A stretch of 64,000 bases of DNA from an uncultured Clostridia bacterium. Its GTDB lineage: Bacteria > Bacillota > Clostridia > Christensenellales > Borkfalkiaceae. Positions 8,153 to 16,212 of this stretch are shown piece after piece. A program made the position numbers and the translations under genes. The stretch spans positions 1 through 64,000 of the forward strand of contig CANQUD010000002.1 of assembly GCA_947626935.1 (NCBI GenBank), in the 5' to 3' direction. The notes beneath the pieces are model-generated. The model did not search any database, was not told where the DNA came from, and saw nothing but the letters and a program-made list of their open reading frames with translations. How positions within the stretch are numbered: position 1 is the first letter of the stretch; each line of letters begins with the position of its first letter.

Positions 8153-8153
8153 G

Positions 8154-8549
8154 TTGCAGATCTTCCAGCTTGTCGGGATAGCCTTTGTGACAGCGGTCGC
8201 CGCATTGATCCTGAAGGGGACAAAGCCAGAGCTTGCCTTCGCGGTGACGGTCGCGGGGTCGATCATTCTGCTTTTATTTGTCTTTGAAGCGTTCAGAAGC
8301 AGCATTTCCATCTTCGGAGAGATCGCAAATGAGGCGGGGATCGACCAATCACTCATCAAGATCCTGCTGAAAATGGTCGGGATCGGGTATCTTGTGGAGT
8401 TCAGCGCGGGCATCTTGAACGATTTTGGGCAAAATTCCGTGGCGGATAAGCTTGTCTTTTGCGGCAAAGTCGTCATTTTGGTCCTTGCGATCCCGATCCT
8501 CGAGAGTGTATTTTTGCTCATCAAACAACTTTTGGGGTATTTGGGATGA
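8154..8549 (+). CDS. spoIIIAD: Stage III sporulation protein AD
   Basis: A 131-aa multi-pass membrane protein starting with TTG at 8154, one base after the spoIIIAC stop. Four hydrophobic segments and the pattern LLKMVGIGYLVEFSAGILNDFGQNSVADKLVFCGK match SpoIIIAD. Like AC it is a membrane component of the SpoIIIA channel. It overlaps spoIIIAE by 4 nt (ATGA). The non-ATG start follows from the tight packing; no in-frame ATG lies near the beginning. Confidence 0.93.
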   Translation: MQIFQLVGIAFVTAVAALILKGTKPELAFAVTVAGSIILLLFVFEAFRSSISIFGEIANEAGIDQSLIKILLKMVGIGYLVEFSAGILNDFGQNSVADKLVFCGKVVILVLAIPILESVFLLIKQLLGYLG

Positions 8550-9745
8550 AGCGGAAAAAGGGGAGAAAGCTCTTTCTCCTTGTCGGAATGTTTCTTTTGC
8601 TATGCCTTTTTGCATTGGGCGGGAGCATTTCGGCAAAGGCAAGCGGAGAAACGGCAGAGGAGAGGGCGGCACATGAGGAATTGAACGAGAACATCAAGGA
8701 ACTCATCGATTCTCTTGACACGAAAGAACTCCAAAATTACCTTGATACGCTCTCCGATTTCCGCGGGATCTCTCTCAAGGACAAGCTTTTGAGCGTCATC
8801 ACGGGTGATTTTTCCCTTGATTACAGTCATCTGACGAGCGCCGTCCTTTCTCTCGTATGGGAAGAGGGAAAGATCATGCTTCCCGCTTTTGCAGTCATTT
8901 TGGCGGTCACATTGCTCTGCGGGATCCTAAATTCTGCGAAAAGTGAATTTTTGCATAGTACTATGTCTGACATAATTCACTTTGTCGGGTACATTTCCGT
9001 CGGCGCAACGGTCCTCGCATGTCTCATCAGCGTCCTTCAGGCGGGATTTTCTGCGATCTCTTCCATGCAAAAGCAGATGGAACTTGTCTACCCGCTCCTT
9101 CTGACCCTCATGGCGGCGAGCGGGGGAACGGTCTCCGTCGGGATCTTCCGTCCCGCAGTCGCCTTCATGAGCGGCGGCATCTGCGAACTCTTCACGTCCG
9201 TCGTCCTTCCGACGTCCGTCGTCGTCATCATCCTTGCATTCGTGGGAAATCTCACGGATGATGTGCGGACGGAGAAACTCGGGGAACTCTTCAAAAGTGT
9301 CAATAAATGGGTCATCGGGCTGACTTTGGGGCTGTTTTCCGTCTTTTTGACCGTTCAAGGCATCGCTTCGTCTCAATTTGACGGTATCTCGCTCAAGGCG
9401 GCGCAATATGTCATCTCCGGTTCGGTGCCGATCGTCGGGGGATTTCTGTCGGGCGGCGTGGAGCTTGTCGTGGCGGGAAGTTCTCTCATCAAGAACGCGC
9501 TCGGGTCCTTTTCTCTCTTTCTCTTGGTCGGAACGATTCTCCGCCCGTTGCTCCTGTTTGCCGTTTTCCAGCTCTTTTTGCGGGTCTCCGCCGCGGCGAC
9601 AGAGCCTGTCGGGGGGAAGATCTCGGGATTTTTGTCCTCTCTTGCGGGCGATTGCGGCTATTTCATCGCAGGTCTTTTATGCATTGCCTTTCTGTATTTC
9701 CTTTCGATCTTGCTGCTTGTGTGCTCGACGGGGGTGTTTTTCTGA
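8546..9745 (+). CDS. spoIIIAE: Stage III sporulation protein AE
   Basis: A 399-aa protein with an N-terminal signal-anchor (LFLLVGMFLLLCLFALGG), a short charged external stretch and at least six further membrane helices, the organisation of SpoIIIAE. Conserved segments include PLLLTLMAASGGTVSVGIFRPA and NKWVIGLTLGLFSVFLTVQGIASS. The codons for LHSTMSDII (8951-8977) lie within a copy of a dispersed palindromic repeat found elsewhere in the window, inserted between two hydrophobic stretches near residue 136-144, so this copy seems to have been accepted in frame. Ends share the TGATG overlap with spoIIIAF. Confidence 0.94.
   Translation: MKRKKGRKLFLLVGMFLLLCLFALGGSISAKASGETAEERAAHEELNENIKELIDSLDTKELQNYLDTLSDFRGISLKDKLLSVITGDFSLDYSHLTSAVLSLVWEEGKIMLPAFAVILAVTLLCGILNSAKSEFLHSTMSDIIHFVGYISVGATVLACLISVLQAGFSAISSMQKQMELVYPLLLTLMAASGGTVSVGIFRPAVAFMSGGICELFTSVVLPTSVVVIILAFVGNLTDDVRTEKLGELFKSVNKWVIGLTLGLFSVFLTVQGIASSQFDGISLKAAQYVISGSVPIVGGFLSGGVELVVAGSSLIKNALGSFSLFLLVGTILRPLLLFAVFQLFLRVSAAATEPVGGKISGFLSSLAGDCGYFIAGLLCIAFLYFLSILLLVCSTGVFF
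8953..8976. repeat. Dispersed palindromic element, copy 1, inside spoIIIAE
   Basis: Contains CATAGTACTATGTCTGACAT, sharing the core of copies at 14994, 22268, 32967 and 50954. It is read in frame by spoIIIAE as LHSTMSDII. Confidence 0.8.
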
Positions 9746-10194
9746 TGAAGGCATACATTTTAAGCATTGCGGGCGTCATTCTGATCTCGGCAGTCGTTGC
9801 CATCATTTCTCCGAGCGGGAAAATGGGGAAGTTCATCAAGGGAATGACCCGTCTCTTTCTCTTCGTCGTCCTCATTTCTCCCTTTGTAAGCCTTGTAAAG
9901 GGGGAAATCCATCTTCCAAGTGCCGAATTTCAGACGGACGAGGGATATTTGAGGACGTACAGTCGTATGCTTGCCCGCTCCGACGAAGAGGAGATCGCCC
10001 GCTGGATCGAGGGGGAATTCGGAGTTGTTGCGGAAGTTTCCGTTTCGCGCTCCGTCGACGATTTCTCCCATGAAAAAATTTCCGTGCGCGTCACCGATTT
10101 CGGAATAAACGGGGAAGAGTCTCATATAGATATATTGTCCGCGATCGGAAAGGCTCTCTATGAGCGGTACGGTTGTACGGCGGAGGTGTCATGA
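9745..10194 (+). CDS. spoIIIAF: Stage III sporulation protein AF
   Basis: Two N-terminal membrane helices (residues about 4-22 and 34-54, LFLFVVLISPFVSLV) are followed by a soluble domain carrying VVAEVSVSRSVDDFSHEKISVRV, the ring-building fold of SpoIIIAF. At 149 aa it is shorter than the B. subtilis protein (about 200). Start ATG 9745 overlaps the stop of spoIIIAE; its own stop overlaps spoIIIAG by 4 nt. In the complex, AF forms one of the stacked rings on the forespore-facing side of the mother-cell membrane. Confidence 0.9.
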   Translation: MKAYILSIAGVILISAVVAIISPSGKMGKFIKGMTRLFLFVVLISPFVSLVKGEIHLPSAEFQTDEGYLRTYSRMLARSDEEEIARWIEGEFGVVAEVSVSRSVDDFSHEKISVRVTDFGINGEESHIDILSAIGKALYERYGCTAEVS

Positions 10195-10535
10195 AGGCAA
10201 AAGAGTTGTTCAAAAATAAGACCGTTCGCCTGATCGCCCTCGGCGTATCGGCGCTTTTGCTCCTTCTCCTCGTCTATTTTGTATTCTTCCGACAGGAAAG
10301 TCCGACGCTTTACACCGCGACCGAGCAGGAGAAGCGGCTCGCTATCTTGCTCGGCGAGATCGAAGGGGTGCGCTCTGCTACCGTGATGATCACGGAAAAA
10401 GAGGGGAATCCCGTGAGCGCGGTCGTTGTTTTCGAAGGCGAGGACGGCATTCTGACGCGGACGAGACTCATGGAAGTCGCCGCAAGCGCTCTTTCCCTCA
10501 AGACAAAAGATATTCTCGTCTATCCCGCAAATTAA
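10191..10535 (+). CDS. spoIIIAG: Stage III sporulation protein AG, short form
   Basis: One membrane helix (LIALGVSALLLLLLVYFVFF, residues about 15-34) precedes a domain with LLGEIEGVRSATVMITEKEG and TRTRLMEVAASALSLKTKDILVYP, the two halves of the ring-building motif of SpoIIIAG. The B. subtilis protein is about 229 aa and has a long beta-triangle insertion between these halves; here they are joined directly and the protein is only 114 aa. Start ATG 10191 has GGAGG and overlaps spoIIIAF. Position and motif make the identity firm despite the size. Confidence 0.88.
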   Translation: MKAKELFKNKTVRLIALGVSALLLLLLVYFVFFRQESPTLYTATEQEKRLAILLGEIEGVRSATVMITEKEGNPVSAVVVFEGEDGILTRTRLMEVAASALSLKTKDILVYPAN

Positions 10536-10567
10536 ATCGGAAACTATTGAAATAAGGAGATATAACC

Positions 10568-11053
10568 ATGTCCAACACAAAAAAGATCGCCCTCATGTCA
10601 ACCCTCGTCCTGCTGCTCGCCGCCGTTGCCGTCGTCAACTTTGTCCTCGCCGGCACGAAAAATCAAGCAATTGACGGCAGCGCGACCGTCAAAGCGACCT
10701 ACTTCACGACGTACAGAGACACGCGCACGTCGACGAGAAGCGAGGAACTCGTCCAGCTCGACAGTATCATTGCGACGTACGCAAAAGACACGCAGGAGTA
10801 CTCGAATGCCGTTGCGAGAAAGCAGGATCTCGTCGAACTCATGGAGGACGAACTTGTCCTCGAGTCCATCGTGAAAGCGATCGGCTTCTCCGATGCCGCC
10901 ATCACGATCACCGACGCAAACAACATCAATGTGTTTGTCAATTCCAACGAATTGACTGCCGACAACATCACGAAGATCTTCTATGCGCTCGAAGTAGAGT
11001 ATAACGTTCGCAATGGAAATGTAATTATTATGCCCGTTTATGCGGAAAGTTGA
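10568..11053 (+). CDS. spoIIIAH: Stage III sporulation protein AH
   Basis: A membrane anchor (residues about 8-28) and a C-terminal YscJ/FliF-like ring-building domain (SEELVQLDSIIATYAKDTQEY...AIGFSDAAITITDANNINVFV...VIIMPVY) identify SpoIIIAH, which projects into the intermembrane space and binds SpoIIQ on the forespore side during engulfment. AAGGAGAT precedes ATG 10568. It is separated from spoIIIAG by 32 nt and is the last gene of the operon. The 161-aa length is at the short end for the family because the linker after the anchor is brief. Confidence 0.93.
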   Translation: MSNTKKIALMSTLVLLLAAVAVVNFVLAGTKNQAIDGSATVKATYFTTYRDTRTSTRSEELVQLDSIIATYAKDTQEYSNAVARKQDLVELMEDELVLESIVKAIGFSDAAITITDANNINVFVNSNELTADNITKIFYALEVEYNVRNGNVIIMPVYAES

Positions 11054-11083
11054 GAAAAAACAGTGGTAAAATCCGAAGAGATG

Positions 11084-11092
11084 TGCTATAAT
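11084..11092 (+). promoter_or_regulatory. Extended -10 promoter element before the Asp23 gene
   Basis: TGC-TATAAT at 11084-11092 is an extended -10; the -35 region (TGGTAA at 11064) is poor. Transcription would start near 11099, just before AAAGGAG. Confidence 0.55.
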
Positions 11093-11111
11093 ATTCTCCA
11101 AAGGAGTATTT

Positions 11112-11513
11112 ATGGCTAGCATCAAATATAATCCGAACGGTCAAAAGGGGAAAATCACCTATAATTCCGACATCGTGAGCGGGATCGTCGTTCTGAGCCT
11201 TCAGGAGACAGAGGGCATCGAACTTGTTCCCTCGAAGAGCAAGGGCATCAAGCTCTGCTTTGAGAAGGAAGGGATCTTTGTGGACATTTCCGTCATCGCC
11301 CACTACGGATATAAGGTCCCCGAGCTTGCCTACCGCATCCAGCAGAACATCAAACAGATGGTCGAATCCATGACGAAATACAAGATCGCAAAGGTCGACG
11401 TGCATGTCCAGAGCGTGATCTTTCCCGACGCACAGCAAAGCGAGGCGCCCGCCGAACACGAGACGCCTGCCGAACGTGAAGCTGCCGCCGAGGATACGGT
11501 AAAGAATAATTGA
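11112..11513 (+). CDS. Asp23/Gls24 family envelope stress protein
   Basis: The segment KITYNSDIVSGIVVLSLQETEGIELVPSK followed by DISVIAHYGYKVPELAYRIQQNIKQMVESMT is the Asp23/Gls24 (DUF322) domain, occupying nearly the whole 133-aa protein. A Glu/Ala-rich tail (SEAPAEHETPAEREAAAE) ends it. Members often sit just before nusB in Clostridia, as here (50 nt gap), and are linked to envelope homeostasis and sometimes to fatty-acid kinase. It has its own extended -10 promoter and a good AAGGAG site, so it probably heads a long operon with nusB, folD, ispA, dxs and tlyA. Confidence 0.9.
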   Translation: MASIKYNPNGQKGKITYNSDIVSGIVVLSLQETEGIELVPSKSKGIKLCFEKEGIFVDISVIAHYGYKVPELAYRIQQNIKQMVESMTKYKIAKVDVHVQSVIFPDAQQSEAPAEHETPAEREAAAEDTVKNN

Positions 11514-11563
11514 CGGTTTCCCCCTCGCATTCACAGGGGGAAATCTTGCTATGGGAGAGATAC

Positions 11564-11953
11564 ATGAGAAGCGATGCGAGAGAAGCGGCTTTTAAGGTGG
11601 TATTTGCCGACCTCTTCAATACAAACGATGAGAAATTTGCCCTGTCCGTCTTTCGGCACGATAACCTGACCGAGGAAGAGACTGCCTTTGCCGAAAAACT
11701 GGTTTCGACCGTGAACGAGCACAAGCAGGAGCTTTCTGAACTCATCGCCGAAAAGACGTCCCGCTATCCCGAACACCGTATCTATGCAGCCGATCGCGCA
11801 GCGATGCTCATCGCGCTTGCCGAGATCGAATATTTTGACGAGATCCCGCCCGTCGTCTCTGTCAACGAGGCGACGAATCTTGCACGGAAGTACTCTACGG
11901 AGACCTCGACGGACTTCGTGAACGGCGTTTTGGGGGGGATCATCAATAAATGA
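11564..11953 (+). CDS. nusB: Transcription antitermination factor NusB
   Basis: The all-helical NusB pattern is clear: REAAFKVVFADLF at the N-terminus, DRAAMLIALAEIEYF in the middle and PPVVSVNEATNLARKYSTETSTDFVNGVLGGI at the C-terminus. NusB with NusE (S10) binds boxA RNA and supports antitermination of rRNA operons. Start ATG 11564 has GGGAGAG; the frame is open upstream to 11510 without signal. The 129-aa length is normal. It overlaps folD by 4 nt (ATGA). Confidence 0.95.
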   Translation: MRSDAREAAFKVVFADLFNTNDEKFALSVFRHDNLTEEETAFAEKLVSTVNEHKQELSELIAEKTSRYPEHRIYAADRAAMLIALAEIEYFDEIPPVVSVNEATNLARKYSTETSTDFVNGVLGGIINK

Positions 11954-12798
11954 CGCTCATCGACGGAAAGGGGACCGCTGCTGCGATCAGGGGTGAATTG
12001 AAGGAACGCACCGTCGCATTCGAGGCAAAGAGCGGCAGAAAGGCGGGACTCGGCGTCGTCATCATCGGCGACGACAGCGCATCGCAGGTCTATGTCCGCA
12101 ACAAGACAAAGGCATGCGAGGAAGTCGGGATCCGCTCGGTCACAAAGAGCCTTCCCGCGGATATTTCGCAGGAGGAAGCGGAGAGAGCCGTCGAAGCGCT
12201 CTGCTCCGACCCGTCCATGGACGGGATCTTGGTCCAACTACCGTTGCCGCGCCACCTCGATGAACGGAAACTACTTGCGAAGATCCCCGTCGAAAAGGAC
12301 GTGGATGGCTTCTCGGAGTATAATTTGGGACTTCTCGCCATGAACAGAAGGGGGACTGTCGCATGTACGCCTCTCGGGATCATGGAGCTTTTGAGACGCT
12401 ATCGGATCGACGTCGGCGGAAAAGATGCCGTGGTCGTCGGGAGAAGCAACATTGTCGGACGTCCCATGGCGCTCCTGTTTCTCAATGACGACGCGACTGT
12501 CACGGTCTGCCATTCCCATACGAAGGACCTCTGTTCGGTCTGTCGGAAGGCGGACATCTTGGTCGCCGCGGTCGGGAAGGCAAAGTTTATCAAGGCGGAC
12601 ATGGTCAAAGAGGGCGCCGTCGTCATCGACGTCGGCATGGATCGGGACGAAAACGGCAAACTTTGCGGCGATGTCGACTTCGACACGGTCAAAGAGAAGG
12701 CATCCTTCATTACGCCCGTCCCCGGCGGGGTCGGACCGATGACGGTCGCCATGCTGCTTTCCAACGTCGTTGAAGCGGCGGAAAAGACGTTAAAATGA
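11950..12798 (+). CDS. folD: Bifunctional methylenetetrahydrofolate dehydrogenase / cyclohydrolase
   Basis: FolD interconverts 5,10-methylene-THF, methenyl-THF and 10-formyl-THF using NADP. The catalytic Lys lies in YVRNKTKACEEVG (K52), followed by VQLPLPRHLDE, DVDGF, the cofactor-binding VVVGRSNIVGRPMA and TPVPGGVGPMTVAMLL. The 282-aa length is typical. It is joined by 4-nt overlaps to nusB before and ispA after. In many Firmicutes xseA and xseB stand between folD and ispA; here they are absent. Confidence 0.97.
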   Translation: MTLIDGKGTAAAIRGELKERTVAFEAKSGRKAGLGVVIIGDDSASQVYVRNKTKACEEVGIRSVTKSLPADISQEEAERAVEALCSDPSMDGILVQLPLPRHLDERKLLAKIPVEKDVDGFSEYNLGLLAMNRRGTVACTPLGIMELLRRYRIDVGGKDAVVVGRSNIVGRPMALLFLNDDATVTVCHSHTKDLCSVCRKADILVAAVGKAKFIKADMVKEGAVVIDVGMDRDENGKLCGDVDFDTVKEKASFITPVPGGVGPMTVAMLLSNVVEAAEKTLK

Positions 12799-13664
12799 AT
12801 TTTACGGAACAATACAACGAGTATCTGACGGCGGTGGAACAGGCGATCGCGGAATCTGCGGAAGCGATGCGCTTTGTCCCGCCGATTTTGAAAGAGAGCA
12901 TGTGCTACTCCCTGCTCGCGGGGGGGAAACGCATCCGTCCCGTGCTTTTCTATGCGGCGCTCGATGCCCTCGGGCAAGATTATCTCAAAGAAAAGCTCCT
13001 TGCCGTTGCGCTCGAATGTATCCATACCTATTCGCTCATCCACGACGACCTTCCCGCAATGGATAACGATGATTTTCGGCGGGGAAAGCCGTCGAATCAC
13101 CGTGTTTTCGGGGAAGCAAACGCGATCTTGGCGGGCGATGCGCTCTTGAGTTATGCCTTCGATCTGCTCTTCAAGGCTTCCGAGCGGGACAAAAAACACC
13201 TTGCGGCGGCGCAAGTTCTCTCCCGTGCGGCGGGCGCGGATGGCATGATCGCAGGGCAGTCCGCCGACCTTCTCTGGTCGGGCAAAGAGGGCGGAGAGAG
13301 GGAGCTTTTCTTCATCTATGAAAACAAGACGGGAAAACTTCTGACTGCGCCGCTCGAAATGGCGGCGATCCTCGGAGACGGGAACGTCGCCGCGGCGACC
13401 GAATTCGGGAAGGACCTCGGGATCCTGTTCCAGATGACCGACGATCTTCTCGATGAAAAGGGTTCGAGCGCACGGATGGGAAAGACGCTCGGCAAGGATA
13501 AACTGGAAAAGAAACTTACCTGCGTACACGTTTTCGGCATGGAAACATCCGAAAAACTTGCCGACGAATATGCCGAAAAATGCCTCGGCACGATCAAAGC
13601 ATTCACCGAAAACAGCTCATTCTTTGAGGGGATCGTTTCCCTCGTCCGAAACAGGGATCATTGA
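12795..13664 (+). CDS. ispA: Farnesyl/geranyl diphosphate synthase
   Basis: A trans-prenyltransferase of the IspA type: first aspartate-rich motif DDLPAMDNDD at residues 84-93, second motif DDLLDEKG near residue 215, and GGKRIRP near the N-terminus. It condenses isopentenyl and allylic diphosphates to the C15 precursor used for undecaprenyl phosphate and quinones. The two-residue insertion in the first Asp motif (DDxxxxD) is typical of bacterial FPP synthases. The 289-aa length is normal. It overlaps folD and runs directly into dxs, placing isoprenoid precursor synthesis in one operon. Confidence 0.94.
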   Translation: MNFTEQYNEYLTAVEQAIAESAEAMRFVPPILKESMCYSLLAGGKRIRPVLFYAALDALGQDYLKEKLLAVALECIHTYSLIHDDLPAMDNDDFRRGKPSNHRVFGEANAILAGDALLSYAFDLLFKASERDKKHLAAAQVLSRAAGADGMIAGQSADLLWSGKEGGERELFFIYENKTGKLLTAPLEMAAILGDGNVAAATEFGKDLGILFQMTDDLLDEKGSSARMGKTLGKDKLEKKLTCVHVFGMETSEKLADEYAEKCLGTIKAFTENSSFFEGIVSLVRNRDH

Positions 13665-13666
13665 AA

Positions 13667-15373
13667 ATGACAGATCGGGAGATCGGGAAGCTTAAAACCG
13701 CTTCCATTTCACAATTAAATACGCTCTGCGAGCAGTTGCGGAACACGATCTATGAGACCGTCTCGGTCTGCGGCGGGCATCTTTCGTCCAATTTGGGAAC
13801 GGTGGAGCTTACGGTCGCTCTGCATCGTGTTTTTGATTTCCCGAAAGACAAGATCGTCTTTGACGTCGGGCACCAATGCTATACCCATAAACTGCTCTCG
13901 GGCAGGGCGGAAAAGTTCCACACTCTCCGCAAAGAGGGGGGGATCTCGGGATTTCCGAAGCGGTCAGAGAGCGAATATGACTGCTACGACACGGGACATG
14001 CGGGCACGGCGATCTCTGCGGCGCTCGGCATCGCCAAGGCAAGGGATTTGAAAAGGGAAGATTTCAGCGTGATCGCGCTGGTGGGAGACGGTTCCTTCCA
14101 GAACGGTCTCATCTATGAGGCGCTCAACAGCCTCACGATCTTACATACAAACATTCTGATCTTGCTGAACGACAACGGAATGTCGATCTCGCCGACGGTC
14201 GGCGGGGCGCATGAGGTGCTCGAGGAACTGAAGGGCGAAAAGCCGCTCGAGGATATTGCTCTGTTTGAACGGTTCGGACTTCGCTATATGGGTACGGTCA
14301 ACGGAAACGATCTTGAGGAGCTTCTTCCCGCTCTCGAACGGGCGAAAGTGGCGCTGAAAGAGCAGACAGTCCTTCTGCATGTTGTCACGAGAAAGGGGCA
14401 CGGATATCCGTTTGCCGAAACCGCTCCGATGGAGACGCACGGCGTCAACCCGAAAGGGGCGCAGAAGGAGTACTCGACAGCGCTGGGCGAGGAATTGACC
14501 GCGCTCGCGAAAAAAAATGAAAAGATCGTCGCGGTCACGGCGGCGATGACGGACAGTTTGGGCTTGAGACCTTTCTTTGACACCTTTCCGACGAGGGCGT
14601 TTGATGTCGGGATCTGCGAGGAACACGCTTCCGTCCTCTCGGCAGGGCTTGCCGCACAGGGAATGAAGCCCTATTACGCCATCTATTCCACCTTCCTGCA
14701 GAGGGCGTTCGACGAGATCATCCACGATGTCTGCGGACAGGATCTCCCCGTCACGTTCTGCATCGACAGAGCGGGCGCAACGGGGGCGGACGGAGAGACG
14801 CATCAGGGCATCTTCGATCTTTCCTATCTGTCCTTTGTTCCGAATCTTACCGTCGCGATCCCCAAAAACATTGCGGAATTCCGTGAAATGCTTCGCTTGA
14901 GCGCAACCTTTGACCATCCGTTTGCCATCCGTTATCCGAGAGAGGGGGCGGAAGGGGTCTCAAACGGGGTCGAAATCGGGAAATTTGAAGTTTTACATAG
15001 TAGTACGTCAGACATAGTATTGCTTGCTGCGGGGGAACGCTGTATCGAACTTGCGAATGCCGTGAGAGAGGAACTTTTCTCCCGCTGCGGCTTCGATTGT
15101 GCGCTCGTCAATGCCCGATTCTTAAAACCGCTCGATCGGGACTTGCTCTCGTCTCTTCCCCAAAGGGTTATTGTGACGCTCGAGGACAGTGCAGTTTGTG
15201 GCGGTTTGGGCGATTCTATCGCAAGATTCTACAGAAACAGCTCCAAGACCGTCCTTACCTTCGGATACGATGAGGTCTTTCTCCCGCATGGGGAAGTCCC
15301 GTCTCTCATGGAAAAGTATGGATTGGGAAAAGAGAAAATCCTCAAGGAAATATTAAAGTATGCGCGCGGATAA
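13667..15373 (+). CDS. dxs: 1-deoxy-D-xylulose-5-phosphate synthase
   Basis: Dxs makes DXP from pyruvate and glyceraldehyde 3-phosphate with thiamine diphosphate. Seen here: CGGHLSSNLGTVELTVALH, DVGHQCYTHKLLSGR, the ThDP motif region GDGSFQNGLIYEALN...LNDNGMSIS, and the transketolase C-terminal part with CIDRAGATGADGETHQGIFD. At 568 aa it is shorter than the common 620-aa form. ATG 13667 is used; TTG 13661 would overlap the ispA stop and is a possible alternative. Codons for LHSSTSDIV (about 14993-15019) coincide with a copy of a dispersed palindrome, in the loop where homologues have a short REGKD-like turn. Confidence 0.95.
   Translation: MTDREIGKLKTASISQLNTLCEQLRNTIYETVSVCGGHLSSNLGTVELTVALHRVFDFPKDKIVFDVGHQCYTHKLLSGRAEKFHTLRKEGGISGFPKRSESEYDCYDTGHAGTAISAALGIAKARDLKREDFSVIALVGDGSFQNGLIYEALNSLTILHTNILILLNDNGMSISPTVGGAHEVLEELKGEKPLEDIALFERFGLRYMGTVNGNDLEELLPALERAKVALKEQTVLLHVVTRKGHGYPFAETAPMETHGVNPKGAQKEYSTALGEELTALAKKNEKIVAVTAAMTDSLGLRPFFDTFPTRAFDVGICEEHASVLSAGLAAQGMKPYYAIYSTFLQRAFDEIIHDVCGQDLPVTFCIDRAGATGADGETHQGIFDLSYLSFVPNLTVAIPKNIAEFREMLRLSATFDHPFAIRYPREGAEGVSNGVEIGKFEVLHSSTSDIVLLAAGERCIELANAVREELFSRCGFDCALVNARFLKPLDRDLLSSLPQRVIVTLEDSAVCGGLGDSIARFYRNSSKTVLTFGYDEVFLPHGEVPSLMEKYGLGKEKILKEILKYARG
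14994..15020. repeat. Dispersed palindromic element, copy 2, inside dxs
   Basis: Starts ACATAGTAGTACGTCAGACA and ends TAGTAT; related to copies at 8953, 22268, 32967 and 50954. It is read in frame by dxs as LHSSTSDIV, the same phase as the copy in spoIIIAE. Confidence 0.8.
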
Positions 15374-16130
15374 GTTTTTTGCAGAAAAATACGGGTCTCG
15401 CACCAAGGCACAGCAAGCCCTTCTCAAGGGGCTTGTTTTGCGTAACGGCACCCCGATCTCTCCCAAGAGCGATGTGAACGATGGGATGGAATTTACCTTT
15501 CTTGCGGAAGAAAAGACCTTTGTATCCAACGGCGGATATAAGCTTGAACGGGCGATCTCTTGCTTTCATACATCCGTTGAGGGTGTTGTCGCAGCCGACC
15601 TCGGCGCAAGTACGGGGGGATTTTGCGACTGTCTATTGCAGCACGGCGCAAGAAAGGTCTACTGTGTTGACGTCGGAAAGAACCAACTCGATCCCGCTCT
15701 CCTTTCCGATCCCCGCATTGCCGTCATGGACGAGACGAACGCCCGCTATCTGACAAGGGAGAGCTTCCCCGAAGAGATCGACGTCGTGACGGCGGATTTG
15801 AGTTTTATTTCCCTTCGCCTCATCTTGCCCGCGGTCGGAAAGATCCTCGGCGAAGGGGGCAGAGCGTATGTCCTTTTCAAGCCGCAATTCGAATGTGAGG
15901 GGAAAGGATTGGGCAAAAGCGGCATTCTTCCGACGCATAACCATGCCGCTCTTTTGAAAGAATTTTATGCCTTTTTGACGCAACTGAATTTTTCCGTCGT
16001 CGACGCTGTCAATGCTCCGATTCGCCCTCAAAAGAACGTTGAATACGTAATTTCCCTTCAAAAAGGGGGAAAATCGCTCTCTTGCCGCGAATTTTTGGAC
16101 CGATGTTCCGATTTCGGAAAGACGTCTTAA
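15360..16130 (+). CDS. tlyA: TlyA family rRNA 2'-O-methyltransferase
   Basis: An N-terminal S4 RNA-binding domain (RADKFFAEKYGSRTKAQQALLKGLVLRNG, residues 1-60) is fused to an FtsJ-like methyltransferase domain with the SAM motif AADLGASTGGFCDCLLQHGARKVYCVDVG and later LSFISLRLILPAV and VLFKPQFE. TlyA proteins methylate cytidine 2'-OH in 16S/23S rRNA. ATG 15360 lies 14 nt inside the end of dxs. At 256 aa it is near the family length of 265-275. The dxs-tlyA-nadK-argR-recN order is conserved in Firmicutes, which supports the call. Confidence 0.94.
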   Translation: MRADKFFAEKYGSRTKAQQALLKGLVLRNGTPISPKSDVNDGMEFTFLAEEKTFVSNGGYKLERAISCFHTSVEGVVAADLGASTGGFCDCLLQHGARKVYCVDVGKNQLDPALLSDPRIAVMDETNARYLTRESFPEEIDVVTADLSFISLRLILPAVGKILGEGGRAYVLFKPQFECEGKGLGKSGILPTHNHAALLKEFYAFLTQLNFSVVDAVNAPIRPQKNVEYVISLQKGGKSLSCREFLDRCSDFGKTS

Positions 16131-16173
16131 ATAAATTGATTAAAAATTATTCGTGCATTTATTCATAAAATGC

Positions 16174-16202
16174 TTGCAATTATACGGTCAACGGTATATA
16201 AT
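16174..16202 (+). promoter_or_regulatory. Sigma-A promoter of nadK
   Basis: TTGCAA (16174-16179) and TATAAT (16197-16202) are 17 nt apart. The -10 ends 10 nt before the nadK start codon, so the transcript would have a leader of only a few bases. Confidence 0.8.
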
Positions 16203-16212
16203 AGGGAGCAGA

